Shown here: piece by piece, positions 1-5,934 of the stretch
Position numbering within the stretch: the first letter of the stretch is position 1
Layout: the number at the start of each line of letters is the position of its first letter
Source of the DNA: an uncultured Bacteroidales bacterium
Lineage (GTDB): Bacteria > Bacteroidota > Bacteroidia > Bacteroidales > Lentimicrobiaceae
Direction: 5' to 3'
Assembly (NCBI GenBank): GCA_937864935.1
Contig: CALMDN010000292.1
Span: forward strand, 1 to 5,934
Length of the DNA stretch: 5,934 nucleotides
Made by a program: the position numbers and the translations under genes
The notes under the pieces: model-generated
Database searches by the model: none
What the model was told of the DNA's origin: nothing
Seen by the model: the letters and a program-made list of their open reading frames with translations, nothing else

Positions 1-273
1 ATGCCGCCAACATCCTCAAACCCGGCCAAATTTGAACCTTATGAGTGTGGAATCGAAACCATAGGCGGATCATGGTTGCAGTATACGGTGGGTTACTACC
101 TGTTTGCCATCCTTTTCCTGATATTCGACGTGGAAACAGTCTTTGTTTTCCCCTGGGCCACTGTGATGGCTGAGACAGGGGTGACTGCCTTTATTGAAAT
201 CGTCATCTTCTTCTTCATTCTGGGACTTGGCCTGCTCTATGGCTGGAAAAAACATGCACTCAAATGGGAATAA
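1..273 (+). CDS. nuoA: NADH-quinone oxidoreductase subunit A (NuoA), 5'-truncated by the window edge
   Basis: NuoA is a small membrane subunit of complex I at the junction of the membrane and peripheral arms, next to NuoH and the quinone cavity. The 90 visible residues contain the family signature PYECG (residues 14-18, on the loop after helix 1), then a helix at about 31-56 with FDVE (acidic D43 and E45) and PW, then a last helix at about 61-82 and the typical C-terminus LKWE. NuoA normally has three membrane helices; the first, with its preceding residues, is missing here. The window opens on an ATG, but that codon falls just before the SNPxK-PYECG loop, so I read it as an internal Met and the gene as starting upstream. 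The stop overlaps the nuoB start by 10 bases. Family identity is secure; the true start is unseen. Confidence 0.95.
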   Translation: MPPTSSNPAKFEPYECGIETIGGSWLQYTVGYYLFAILFLIFDVETVFVFPWATVMAETGVTAFIEIVIFFFILGLGLLYGWKKHALKWE

Positions 274-806
274 TCAAAAAGAAACAGGACATTGAGATCA
301 ATGATTACCCCATCCTCGAATCGCATGAGGGCGGGAGCATCATCATGGCAAAACTCGACGACCTGGTAAACTGGGGGAGGTCGAACTCCCTGTGGCCGCT
401 CACATTCGGAACCCGCTGCTGTGCCATTGAGTTTATGGCAGTCGGGGCATCGCGTCACGACATGGCCCGTTTCGGGTTCGAAGTTGCCAGGGCCACGCCC
501 CGTCAGGCCGACCTCATCATCATCAGCGGTTCCATCAACTACAAGATGGCCCCGGTGCTCAAGCGTCTTTACGACCAGATGGCCGACCCCAAGTATGTGA
601 TTGCCATGGGTGCCTGCGCAGTTTCGGGTGGTCCTTTCTTTTACAATAGTTATTCCATTGTGAAGGGTGCCGATCACGTTATTCCGGTGGATGTGTATGT
701 GCCGGGATGTCCGCCCAGGCCTGAAGCCCTGCTCTACGGCATGATGCAGCTGCAGAAAAAGATCCGCCGTGAGCGCAACTACTCACGCAAGAAAAAAGAA
801 AAATAA
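264..806 (+). CDS. nuoB: NADH-quinone oxidoreductase subunit B (NuoB), N2 iron-sulfur cluster subunit
   Basis: NuoB is a peripheral-arm subunit that binds [4Fe-4S] cluster N2, the last cluster before quinone. In 180 residues all four expected ligands are visible: the tandem pair C52-C53, C118 in the MGAC motif and C149 in [10 protein letters not shown]. Other family blocks are [15 protein letters not shown] (31-45), [18 protein letters not shown] (68-85) and [12 protein letters not shown] (95-106). The C-terminus is short and lysine/arginine-rich. The start at 264 lies inside the end of nuoA (10-base overlap, different frame), suggesting translational coupling; no Shine-Dalgarno precedes it. 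An in-frame ATG at 345 (Met28) would also keep the whole conserved core, but the family usually has 25 or more residues before the KLD block, so 264 is preferred. The residue before the Cys pair is Arg (GTRCC), where NuoB of E. coli and Thermus have Ser or Ala. Confidence 0.96.
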   Translation: MGIIKKKQDIEINDYPILESHEGGSIIMAKLDDLVNWGRSNSLWPLTFGTRCCAIEFMAVGASRHDMARFGFEVARATPRQADLIIISGSINYKMAPVLKRLYDQMADPKYVIAMGACAVSGGPFFYNSYSIVKGADHVIPVDVYVPGCPPRPEALLYGMMQLQKKIRRERNYSRKKKEK

Positions 807-847
807 ACTGCTTTCATCAGCATTCTTTTACCAAAAGATTTTCCGCG

Positions 848-1303
848 ATGACAAATGAAGCACTGATTGCAGCCATTACCGGCATAGAAGCAGAAGCAAA
901 TACCCTTGCTGGTCCCCAGTTTGTTGAGACCACGGTTCCGCTGGCCGGTTTTCATGCTTTCATGAAAAAGATCAAAGAAGACCCGGCCCTCTCGTTCGAT
1001 TACCTGATCTGTGTTACCGGTGTTGACCGGGCCGAAACCCTGCAGATGGTTTATCACCTCGAATCAACCACCCACAAGCACCTGCTGGTTGTAAAAGTTC
1101 ATACCGCTGACCGCACCACGCCGGTGGTCCCCTCGGTGGCCGATCTCTGGCCAACCTCCGAGTTTCACGAGCGTGAAGCCTACGACCTGCTTGGCATCAG
1201 CTTCAGCAATCATCCCGACCTGAGGCGGATGTTTCTCGACGACAACTGGGGCTACCCCCTGCGCAAGGATTATAAAGACGACATTCACATCGTATCGCGA
1301 TAA
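848..1303 (+). CDS. nuoC: NADH-quinone oxidoreductase subunit C (NuoC), 30 kDa subunit
   Basis: NuoC is a cofactor-free structural subunit of the connecting module that packs against NuoD. The 151-residue product matches the compact stand-alone form of the 30 kDa subunit family. Diagnostic blocks lie in the C-terminal half: WPTSEFHEREAYDLLGI (101-117), HPDLRRM (122-128), DDNWGYPLRKDY (131-142). The N-terminal part (about 1-60) is the less conserved alpha/beta region. It follows nuoB after 41 bases and is followed by nuoD after only 2 bases, but the frames are separated by a TAA stop, so the gene is not the NuoCD fusion found in E. coli. The ATG at 848 has no purine-rich Shine-Dalgarno upstream. 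Start choice is supported by length and by the absence of a better in-frame start nearby. Confidence 0.95.
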   Translation: MTNEALIAAITGIEAEANTLAGPQFVETTVPLAGFHAFMKKIKEDPALSFDYLICVTGVDRAETLQMVYHLESTTHKHLLVVKVHTADRTTPVVPSVADLWPTSEFHEREAYDLLGISFSNHPDLRRMFLDDNWGYPLRKDYKDDIHIVSR

Positions 1304-1305
1304 CC

Positions 1306-2439
1306 ATGGATGAGTTAAAAGAAGTAATGATTACCAACGATGAGATCCGTACCGACGAGTATCTCATCAACATGGGGCCACAGCATCCCAGTACCCACGG
1401 CGTGCTTCGCCTGCTGGTGCAACTGGAAGGAGAAATCGTACACAATGTACAACCGCACATCGGATACATCCACAGCGGTATCGAAAAGATGGCTGAGTCC
1501 CTCTCCTACCCTCAGCTTGGTCACCTCACCGACCGTATGGATTACCTCTCGGCCATACAGAACACCGAAGCGGTGGCGCTGTGTGTTGAAAATGCACTTC
1601 AGGTAGAGGTTCCGGAGCGCGTTAAGTACATCCGCACCATCATGGCCGAACTTTCCCGTCTGGCATCGCACCAGTTGTGGTGGTGCGTGATGGGGATGGA
1701 CATGGGCGCGCTGACCACCTTCTTTTACGGACTGCGCGACCGCGAAGACATCCTCGATATCTTTGAGGAGACCTGCGGTGCCCGCCTCACCCTGAATTAC
1801 AACATCCCCGGCGGAGTGATGTTCGACATCCATCCGAACTTCCAGCGCGATGTGAAAGCCTTCATCCAAAAATTCAAAACCAAGCTTCCCGAATACGAGC
1901 GTCTGCTTTCAGGCAATGTGATTTTCACCGAACGTACCAAAGGGGTGGCTTACCTTACAAAGGAAGATGCCATTGCCTGGGGTGTAACCGGTCCCACAGC
2001 CCGTGCTTCAGGCTTTGCCTGCGACCTCAGGAAACACAGGCCTTACAGCGCCTACGACAAGGTTCAGTTCAAGGAAATTCTGAGCGATGTGGGCGATACC
2101 TACACCCGCTATCAGGTGCGCATGGCCGAGATGTGGGAATCCATCAGCATCATCGAGCAGCTCATCGACAACATTCCCGAAGGCGACCATGCCGTGAAGA
2201 TGAAAGGTGTGGTCAAACTGCCCGAAGGCGAATTTTACCAGCGTGTGGAGACTGCCCGCGGTGAGTTCGGTGTATTCATCGTTTCCGACGGAAAGAAAAA
2301 CCCTTACCGGGTAAAGTTCCGCTCTCCGGGATTCTCCAACCTGTTTGCAATCAACCACATTGCCAAAGGCTGGAAGATTGCCGACCTGGTGGCCATCATG
2401 TCGACTTTCGACCTGGTGATACCCGATATTGACCGTTAA
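1306..2439 (+). CDS. nuoD: NADH-quinone oxidoreductase subunit D (NuoD), 49 kDa quinone-site subunit
   Basis: NuoD forms, with NuoB and NuoH, the cavity where quinone is reduced. The 377-residue length is normal for a stand-alone NuoD. The N-terminal GPQHPSTHG (24-32) contains H31, and RMDY (77-80) contains Y80; by alignment with Thermus Nqo4 these correspond to quinone-contacting His38 and Tyr87. Further blocks are IGYIHSGIEK (52-61), ELSRLASH (115-122), FFYGLRDRE (139-147), TARGEFG (316-322), PYRVKFRSPGF (333-343) and the terminal DR. NiFe-hydrogenase CxxC pairs are absent at both ends, so this is a complex I subunit and not a hydrogenase. Two places differ from familiar homologues: YNIPGG (165-170), where Thermus and bovine proteins have Arg, and the tail STFDLVIPDIDR, where Thermus has SLDPVMGDVDR. 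It starts 2 bases after the nuoC stop, so expression is probably coupled. Confidence 0.96.
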   Translation: MDELKEVMITNDEIRTDEYLINMGPQHPSTHGVLRLLVQLEGEIVHNVQPHIGYIHSGIEKMAESLSYPQLGHLTDRMDYLSAIQNTEAVALCVENALQVEVPERVKYIRTIMAELSRLASHQLWWCVMGMDMGALTTFFYGLRDREDILDIFEETCGARLTLNYNIPGGVMFDIHPNFQRDVKAFIQKFKTKLPEYERLLSGNVIFTERTKGVAYLTKEDAIAWGVTGPTARASGFACDLRKHRPYSAYDKVQFKEILSDVGDTYTRYQVRMAEMWESISIIEQLIDNIPEGDHAVKMKGVVKLPEGEFYQRVETARGEFGVFIVSDGKKNPYRVKFRSPGFSNLFAINHIAKGWKIADLVAIMSTFDLVIPDIDR

Positions 2440-2470
2440 AATTCTGAATATAACATCCAATCAATCAGCG

Positions 2471-3559
2471 ATGGCATTCAATATTTACGATTTCACAACA
2501 TTCACAAAATCCATTCACGACGGGCTCTCGTCACAGCTCTCGCCAACAGCTGTGCTGGCCATCGAATGGACCATTGTCGGACTGGCATACCTGCTTTTTG
2601 TGGCCCTGTTCGGACTGTTTCTCGTATATGCAGAACGCAAGGTGTGTGCGGCATTCCAGCAGCGCCTGGGTCCCATGAGGGTTGGCCCCTGGGGACTGCT
2701 GCAGACCATTGCCGACTTCATCAAACTGCTGATGAAGGAGCTGATCACCCCGAAGAATGCCGACAAATTCCTCTACAACCTGGCACCCTTCATCGTGATC
2801 ATCGTGAGCTTCCTCGTCATCTCGGTGATTCCGTTTGCCCCCGGCCTGGTAACCTTCGATTTTGACATCGGGATTTTCTTTGTAACCGCGGTTTCTTCGG
2901 TAGGCGTTATCGGAATTCTGCTCGCCGGCTGGAGTTCCAACAACAAGTACTCACTCATCGGTGCCATGCGCTCGGGAGCACAGATCGTCAGCTATGAGCT
3001 TTCGGTGGGCCTCTCGCTCATCACCATGATCATCCTGGCCGGCACCATGCAGATTTCAGGCATCGTTGAGGGCCAGCGCGACCTGTGGTTTATCTTCAAA
3101 GGACACGTGCCGGCCGTTATTGCCTTTTTCGTGTTTGTGATTGCCGGTACCGCCGAAACCAACCGCGGGCCCTTCGACCTCGCGGAGGCCGAATCGGAAC
3201 TCACGGCCGGATTCCACACCGAGTATTCAGGAATCAAGTTTGCCTTTTTCTTTCTGGCCGAATACATCAACCTCTTCATCGTGGCTGCCATGGCCACCAC
3301 CGTTTTCCTTGGCGGCTGGATGCCCCTGCATTTCGGCGATTTCGAAGGCTTCAACCAGATTATGGACCTGATCCCCGGACTGTTCTGGTTCTTCTTTAAG
3401 GTACTTGCGGTGATGTTTCTCATGATGTGGTTCAAGTGGACTTTCCCCCGCCTTCGTGTTGACCAGATTCTCAACCTCGAATGGAAATACCTGCTGCCCA
3501 TCAACCTGTTCAACATTTTACTGATGGCTGCCGTTGTGCTCTTCGGGCTGCATTTTTAA
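2471..3559 (+). CDS. nuoH: NADH-quinone oxidoreductase subunit H (NuoH), membrane quinone-channel subunit
   Basis: NuoH anchors the peripheral arm in the membrane and forms the quinone entry channel and the first part of the proton path. The 362-residue protein has eight plausible membrane helices (about 27-52, 102-122, 132-153, 170-192, 212-227, 256-282, 301-322, 338-360). Signature blocks are YAERKVCAAFQQRLGPMRVG (53-72), AETNRGPFDLAEAESEL (228-244), GFHTEYSG (247-254) with its acidic cluster, and PRLRVDQILNLEWKYLLP (326-343). I chose the ATG at 2471 (MAFNIYDF...), 31 bases after nuoD. The frame is open further up to a TTG at 2429 overlapping nuoD, but that adds 14 residues not typical of the family. 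No nuoE, nuoF or nuoG lies between nuoD and this gene. Confidence 0.95.
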   Translation: MAFNIYDFTTFTKSIHDGLSSQLSPTAVLAIEWTIVGLAYLLFVALFGLFLVYAERKVCAAFQQRLGPMRVGPWGLLQTIADFIKLLMKELITPKNADKFLYNLAPFIVIIVSFLVISVIPFAPGLVTFDFDIGIFFVTAVSSVGVIGILLAGWSSNNKYSLIGAMRSGAQIVSYELSVGLSLITMIILAGTMQISGIVEGQRDLWFIFKGHVPAVIAFFVFVIAGTAETNRGPFDLAEAESELTAGFHTEYSGIKFAFFFLAEYINLFIVAAMATTVFLGGWMPLHFGDFEGFNQIMDLIPGLFWFFFKVLAVMFLMMWFKWTFPRLRVDQILNLEWKYLLPINLFNILLMAAVVLFGLHF

Positions 3560-3575
3560 TTCCGAAACCTGAAAC

Positions 3576-4058
3576 ATGAAAGCAATATACAACTACATAA
3601 AGGAAATTCTCCAGGGAATATGGACCCTGCTCACCGGCATGCGGGTTACGGCAAAGTACTTCTTTACCCCCTGGAAGCATGTTACCCAGCAATATCCCGA
3701 GAACAGGGACACCCTGAAGATCGCCGATCGATTCCGGGGTGAGGTCATCATGCCGCACAACGAGAACAACGAACACAAATGCACCGGATGCGGCATCTGT
3801 GAAATCAACTGTCCCAACGGCTCCATCGAAATCATCACCAAAACCCTGGTGAACGAGGAAGGTAAAAAGAAAAGGGCCATCGACCAGCACATCTATCACC
3901 TGGGCATGTGCACTTTCTGCAACCTCTGCATCAAGGCCTGCCCTACCGGAGCCATTGTGATGGGACAGCGCTTCGAACATGCAGTCTGGGACCGCACCCT
4001 GCTTACCAAAGTGCTCAACCAGCCCGGATCGAAGATCATGGAAGGTGTTAAAGAATAG
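3576..4058 (+). CDS. nuoI: NADH-quinone oxidoreductase subunit I (NuoI), 2x[4Fe-4S] ferredoxin-like subunit
   Basis: NuoI carries clusters N6a and N6b, passing electrons towards N2 in NuoB. The 160-residue protein has a hydrophobic/amphipathic N-terminus (about 1-35) that would lie on the membrane, the family block DRFRGE (51-56), then two CxxCxxCxxxCP motifs: C69, C72, C75, C79 and C112, C115, C118, C122. All eight ligands are present. After the second motif comes TGAI, then a C-terminal stretch with the RFEHAVWDR block (132-140). Compared with the common NuoI wording CIFCGFCEEACP, the second motif here reads CTFCNLCIKACP, with Asn and Ile-Lys in place of Gly and two Glu; the ligands are unaffected. 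It lies 16 bases after nuoH and 29 before nuoJ. In an operon with no NADH module, this subunit is a plausible docking point for a ferredoxin or other donor protein, but that is inference. Confidence 0.95.
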   Translation: MKAIYNYIKEILQGIWTLLTGMRVTAKYFFTPWKHVTQQYPENRDTLKIADRFRGEVIMPHNENNEHKCTGCGICEINCPNGSIEIITKTLVNEEGKKKRAIDQHIYHLGMCTFCNLCIKACPTGAIVMGQRFEHAVWDRTLLTKVLNQPGSKIMEGVKE

Positions 4059-4087
4059 TCTGAACAATAACTGACTGACGATATATC

Positions 4088-4615
4088 ATGAACAGCGAGA
4101 TCTTGTTTTTTATGCTATCGGGAATGATTGTCATTTTCTCGATTCTCACGGTTACCAGCCGCAGGATACTGCGGGCGGCAGTTTACCTGTTGTTTGTCCT
4201 GGTAAGCACAGCCGGCCTCTATTTTATGCTGAACTACAACTTCCTGGCGGCGGTGCAGCTAACCGTCTATGCAGGAGGTATCATTGTACTGATCATCTTT
4301 TCCATCCTGCTGACCAGTCACATCAGCGAGCGGGCTGAGATGGCCGGCAGGTTTCAGGGGCTGATGTCGGCTCTGGCCACGGTGGCTGGCGCTGCGCTGA
4401 CCCTGATCACCATACTGAAGTATTCCTTCCCCGAAAAATCGGTGACAGAAATGCCATCGGATGTCAAAAACATCGGAAGGGCTCTGGTATCTTACAACGA
4501 GAACGGCTATGCACTCCCCTTCGAAGTGGTCTCTATACTGCTGCTTGCTGCCATGATCGGAGCCATCATTGTTGCCCGTAAGGAAAACATGGCCGCCAAA
4601 GGAAACAAAAAATAA
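4088..4615 (+). CDS. nuoJ: NADH-quinone oxidoreductase subunit J (NuoJ)
   Basis: NuoJ (ND6 family) is a five-helix membrane subunit next to NuoA and NuoK; its third helix takes part in the conformational coupling between quinone reduction and proton pumping. The 175-residue protein shows five hydrophobic helices at about 5-22, 27-47, 52-77, 88-111 and 142-163. The family signature is clear in helix 3: NFLAAVQLTVYAGGIIVLIIF (residues 51-71, with Y61-A-G-G at the flexible bend). The last helix has LPFEVVSILLLAAMIGAI (143-160), the usual FE-x-x-S-x-LL-x-A pattern. The loop at 112-141 is polar and periplasmic-like in composition, and the tail is lysine-rich. It starts 29 bases after nuoI, without a recognisable Shine-Dalgarno, and precedes nuoK by 25 bases. 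Confidence 0.94.
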   Translation: MNSEILFFMLSGMIVIFSILTVTSRRILRAAVYLLFVLVSTAGLYFMLNYNFLAAVQLTVYAGGIIVLIIFSILLTSHISERAEMAGRFQGLMSALATVAGAALTLITILKYSFPEKSVTEMPSDVKNIGRALVSYNENGYALPFEVVSILLLAAMIGAIIVARKENMAAKGNKK

Positions 4616-4640
4616 AACAGGTAAAGAAAAACAGCATAAC

Positions 4641-4958
4641 ATGACCGGAACCATTCCATTACAGTATTTCCTGATCATCAGCACCCTGATGTTTTTCACG
4701 GGAATCTACGGTTTTCTTACCCGCCGTAACCTCATCACCATGCTGATGTCGATTGAACTGATTCTCAATTCAGTAAACATCAACTTTGTGGCATTCAACC
4801 GTTTTCTGTATCCTGAGAACCTGCACGGCCACTTTTTCAGTCTGATTGTGATTGCCGTGGCGGCTGCCGAGGCGGCTGTGGCCATTGCCATCATCATCAA
4901 CATCTACCGCAACTTCCGCTCCATCGATGTGGACAAGGTAGATGAAATGAAATTTTAG
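4641..4958 (+). CDS. nuoK: NADH-quinone oxidoreductase subunit K (NuoK)
   Basis: NuoK (ND4L, related to Mrp antiporter subunit C) is a three-helix membrane subunit of the proton-translocating arm. The 105-residue product is the normal size, with helices at about 6-26, 29-53 and 63-88. Two buried glutamates needed for proton transfer are present: E39 in MSIELILNSVN and E77 in VAAAEAAVAIAI, matching E. coli Glu36 and Glu72 by alignment. In the second motif the usual AEaaiGLA glycine is alanine here. I take the ATG at 4641; an open frame continues upstream to a TTG at 4569 inside nuoJ, but the added 24 residues are highly charged and unlike NuoK. The short C-terminal tail (about 91-105) is polar. 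It starts 25 bases after nuoJ; a weak AGGTAAAG lies upstream but too far (about 15 bases) to be a convincing ribosome site. Confidence 0.95.
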   Translation: MTGTIPLQYFLIISTLMFFTGIYGFLTRRNLITMLMSIELILNSVNINFVAFNRFLYPENLHGHFFSLIVIAVAAAEAAVAIAIIINIYRNFRSIDVDKVDEMKF

Positions 4959-4983
4959 TTAAAGACATCAAGACGTTAACCCG

Positions 4984-4990
4984 AAAGGAA
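4984..4990 (+). promoter_or_regulatory. Putative Shine-Dalgarno sequence for nuoL
   Basis: AAAGGAA with an AGGA core (4986-4989) ends 8 bases before the nuoL ATG at 4999, a normal ribosome-binding spacing. It is the only well-placed purine-rich match among the eight gene starts visible here, and it supports 4999 as the nuoL start. A chance match of this length is possible. Confidence 0.5.
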
Positions 4991-4998
4991 ATCAGCAA

Positions 4999-5934
4999 AT
5001 GATCGATTACACCTACACATTGCTTATCCCGCTGATACCACTGGCAGTGTTCCTGTTTACCGGACTTGCCGGCCATAAAATGAACCCGAAGGTATCAGGG
5101 CTTATCGGCACCACCGGCCTGTTTGCGGTAACCATCCTCTCCTACCTCACCGCCATCCGGTATTTCTGGACCGATCACCTGCACGGCTCAGGCTATCAGG
5201 CCATGAAAGCATTTGAAATTGAATGGCTTCACCTCACCGAAAAACTTACCATCAATCTGGGTATCCTGCTCGACCCCATTTCGGTGATGATGCTGATCGT
5301 GGTGAGTACTGTTTCCTTTATGGTGCACATCTACAGCCTTGGTTATATGAAAGGTGAAAGGGGATTTGCGCGCTTTTACACCTTCCTGTCGCTGTTTACC
5401 TTCTCCATGCTGGGGCTGGTGCTGGCTACCAACATTTTCCAGATGTATATCTTCTGGGAACTGGTGGGTGTATCGTCTTTCCTGCTCATTGGCTTCTACT
5501 ACGAAAAACCGAGTGCTGTTTCGGCCTCGAAAAAGGCATTTATCGTTACCCGTTTTGCCGACCTCGGATTTCTGATCGGAATCCTGATGCTGTCGTTTAT
5601 GACCGACACCTTTGATTTCAGAACCCTGGTGAGTCCGACCGGACCAGCCATGCTGCAGACGGGCGGTGCCACCTTCATGGGACTGAGTGTACTTACCTGG
5701 GCCCTGATCTTTATCTTCATGGGTGGTGCCGGTAAATCGGCCATGTTTCCGCTGCACATCTGGCTGCCCGATGCCATGGAAGGTCCTACCCCGGTTTCGG
5801 CCCTCATTCATGCGGCAACCATGGTTGTTGCCGGTGTTTATCTGGTTGCACGATTGTTTCCGGTTTATTCGATGGTTGCCCCCGATGCGCTGCATGTGGT
5901 GGCCTGGGTAGGCGGAATCAGCTCGCTCTTTGCT
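4999..5934 (+). CDS. nuoL: NADH-quinone oxidoreductase subunit L (NuoL), 3'-truncated by the window edge
   Basis: NuoL is the large antiporter-like subunit (Mrp family) at the far end of the membrane arm. The frame is open from the ATG at 4999 to the window end: 312 residues, about half of the usual 600-700. The missing part should include the later helices and the long lateral helix. Visible hallmarks are LDPISVMMLIVVSTVSFMVH (91-110), YSLGYM (112-117), IFWELVGVSSFLLIGFYY (151-168), AGKSAMFPLHIWLPDAMEGP (244-263) and TPVSALIHAATMVVAGVYLVAR (264-285). The proton-path residues are present: E154 and K246, matching E. coli Glu144 and Lys229 by alignment, and H271 in the HAATM motif. The length before the first conserved block and the AAAGGAA upstream support the start. 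NuoM and NuoN share the fold, but the LDPIS, GYM and MEGPTPVSALIHAATM wording and the place after nuoK identify NuoL. There is no frameshift in the visible part. Confidence 0.95.
   Translation, partial: MIDYTYTLLIPLIPLAVFLFTGLAGHKMNPKVSGLIGTTGLFAVTILSYLTAIRYFWTDHLHGSGYQAMKAFEIEWLHLTEKLTINLGILLDPISVMMLIVVSTVSFMVHIYSLGYMKGERGFARFYTFLSLFTFSMLGLVLATNIFQMYIFWELVGVSSFLLIGFYYEKPSAVSASKKAFIVTRFADLGFLIGILMLSFMTDTFDFRTLVSPTGPAMLQTGGATFMGLSVLTWALIFIFMGGAGKSAMFPLHIWLPDAMEGPTPVSALIHAATMVVAGVYLVARLFPVYSMVAPDALHVVAWVGGISSLFA

Noticed and set aside
1..3. ATG at the first base as the true start of nuoA
   Set aside because: It would remove the first membrane helix that every NuoA has; the residues after it align just before the PYECG loop, so the gene very likely begins upstream of the window.
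807..847. Possible promoter or terminator between nuoB and nuoC
   Set aside because: The 41 bases contain no clear inverted repeat with a T-run and no convincing promoter pair; it looks like a plain intergenic spacer.
1315..1869. 184-residue open frame on the - strand opposite nuoD
   Set aside because: It lies opposite the conserved half of NuoD and shows no recognisable domain.
2429..2470. Longer NuoH starting at TTG 2429 inside nuoD
   Set aside because: It adds 14 residues not typical of NuoH, uses a rarer start codon, and a good ATG at 2471 gives the usual N-terminus.
3510..4067. 185-residue open frame on the - strand opposite nuoI
   Set aside because: It mirrors the conserved nuoI gene with both cluster motifs; no family features on the - strand.
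4569..4640. Longer NuoK starting at TTG 4569 inside nuoJ
   Set aside because: The extra 24 residues are highly charged and unlike NuoK, which normally has about 100 residues; the ATG at 4641 fits.
5188..5895. 235-residue open frame on the - strand opposite nuoL
   Set aside because: Its product is rich in Gly, His, Gln, Arg and Asn with no domain, and lies wholly across the conserved NuoL coding region; it is a shadow frame.
264..5934. Membrane-bound group 4 NiFe hydrogenase or Mrp antiporter instead of complex I
   Set aside because: NuoD lacks the paired cysteines that bind NiFe at both ends, and nuoA, nuoJ and nuoK with the full Nuo order are present.
1..5934. Archaeal F420H2 dehydrogenase (Fpo), which also lacks E, F and G
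   Set aside because: The residue patterns match bacterial, Bacteroidota-type NuoA, NuoB and NuoD; no fpoF-like gene is visible, although the window does not reach the operon ends.

Overview
The window is one continuous run of respiratory complex I (NADH-quinone oxidoreductase-type) genes, all on the + strand and tightly packed. The order is nuoA (5' end cut off), nuoB, nuoC, nuoD, nuoH, nuoI, nuoJ, nuoK, nuoL (3' end cut off). Every gene is intact where visible and carries its family's hallmark residues. No RNA gene, mobile element, repeat array, CRISPR or convincing terminator was seen, and no gene-free stretch exceeds about 41 bases.

The likely source is a member of the Bacteroidota, probably Bacteroidales-like. 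This is inferred from three things: the 11-subunit gene order with no nuoE, nuoF or nuoG between nuoD and nuoH; the style of the proteins (for example NuoA with [16 protein letters not shown] and NuoD ending VIPDIDR); and the near absence of Shine-Dalgarno sequences before the starts. G+C looks moderate, around one half. Genus cannot be assigned by eye.

Layout: 1-273 end of nuoA; 264-806 nuoB, overlapping nuoA by 10 bases; 848-1303 nuoC; 1306-2439 nuoD, 2 bases after nuoC and not fused to it; 2471-3559 nuoH; 3576-4058 nuoI; 4088-4615 nuoJ; 4641-4958 nuoK; 4999 to the window end, first 312 residues of nuoL. The remaining membrane-arm genes nuoM and nuoN would be expected just downstream.

Together NuoB, C, D and I form the quinone-reducing connecting module (clusters N2, N6a and N6b plus the quinone cavity shared by NuoB, NuoD and NuoH). 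NuoA, H, J, K and L belong to the membrane arm that carries out proton translocation. The NADH-oxidising module is not encoded here, so the electron donor cannot be read from this window. That missing module is the most biologically interesting point. Otherwise this is a conventional core-metabolism operon, and I found no evidence of an undescribed system.
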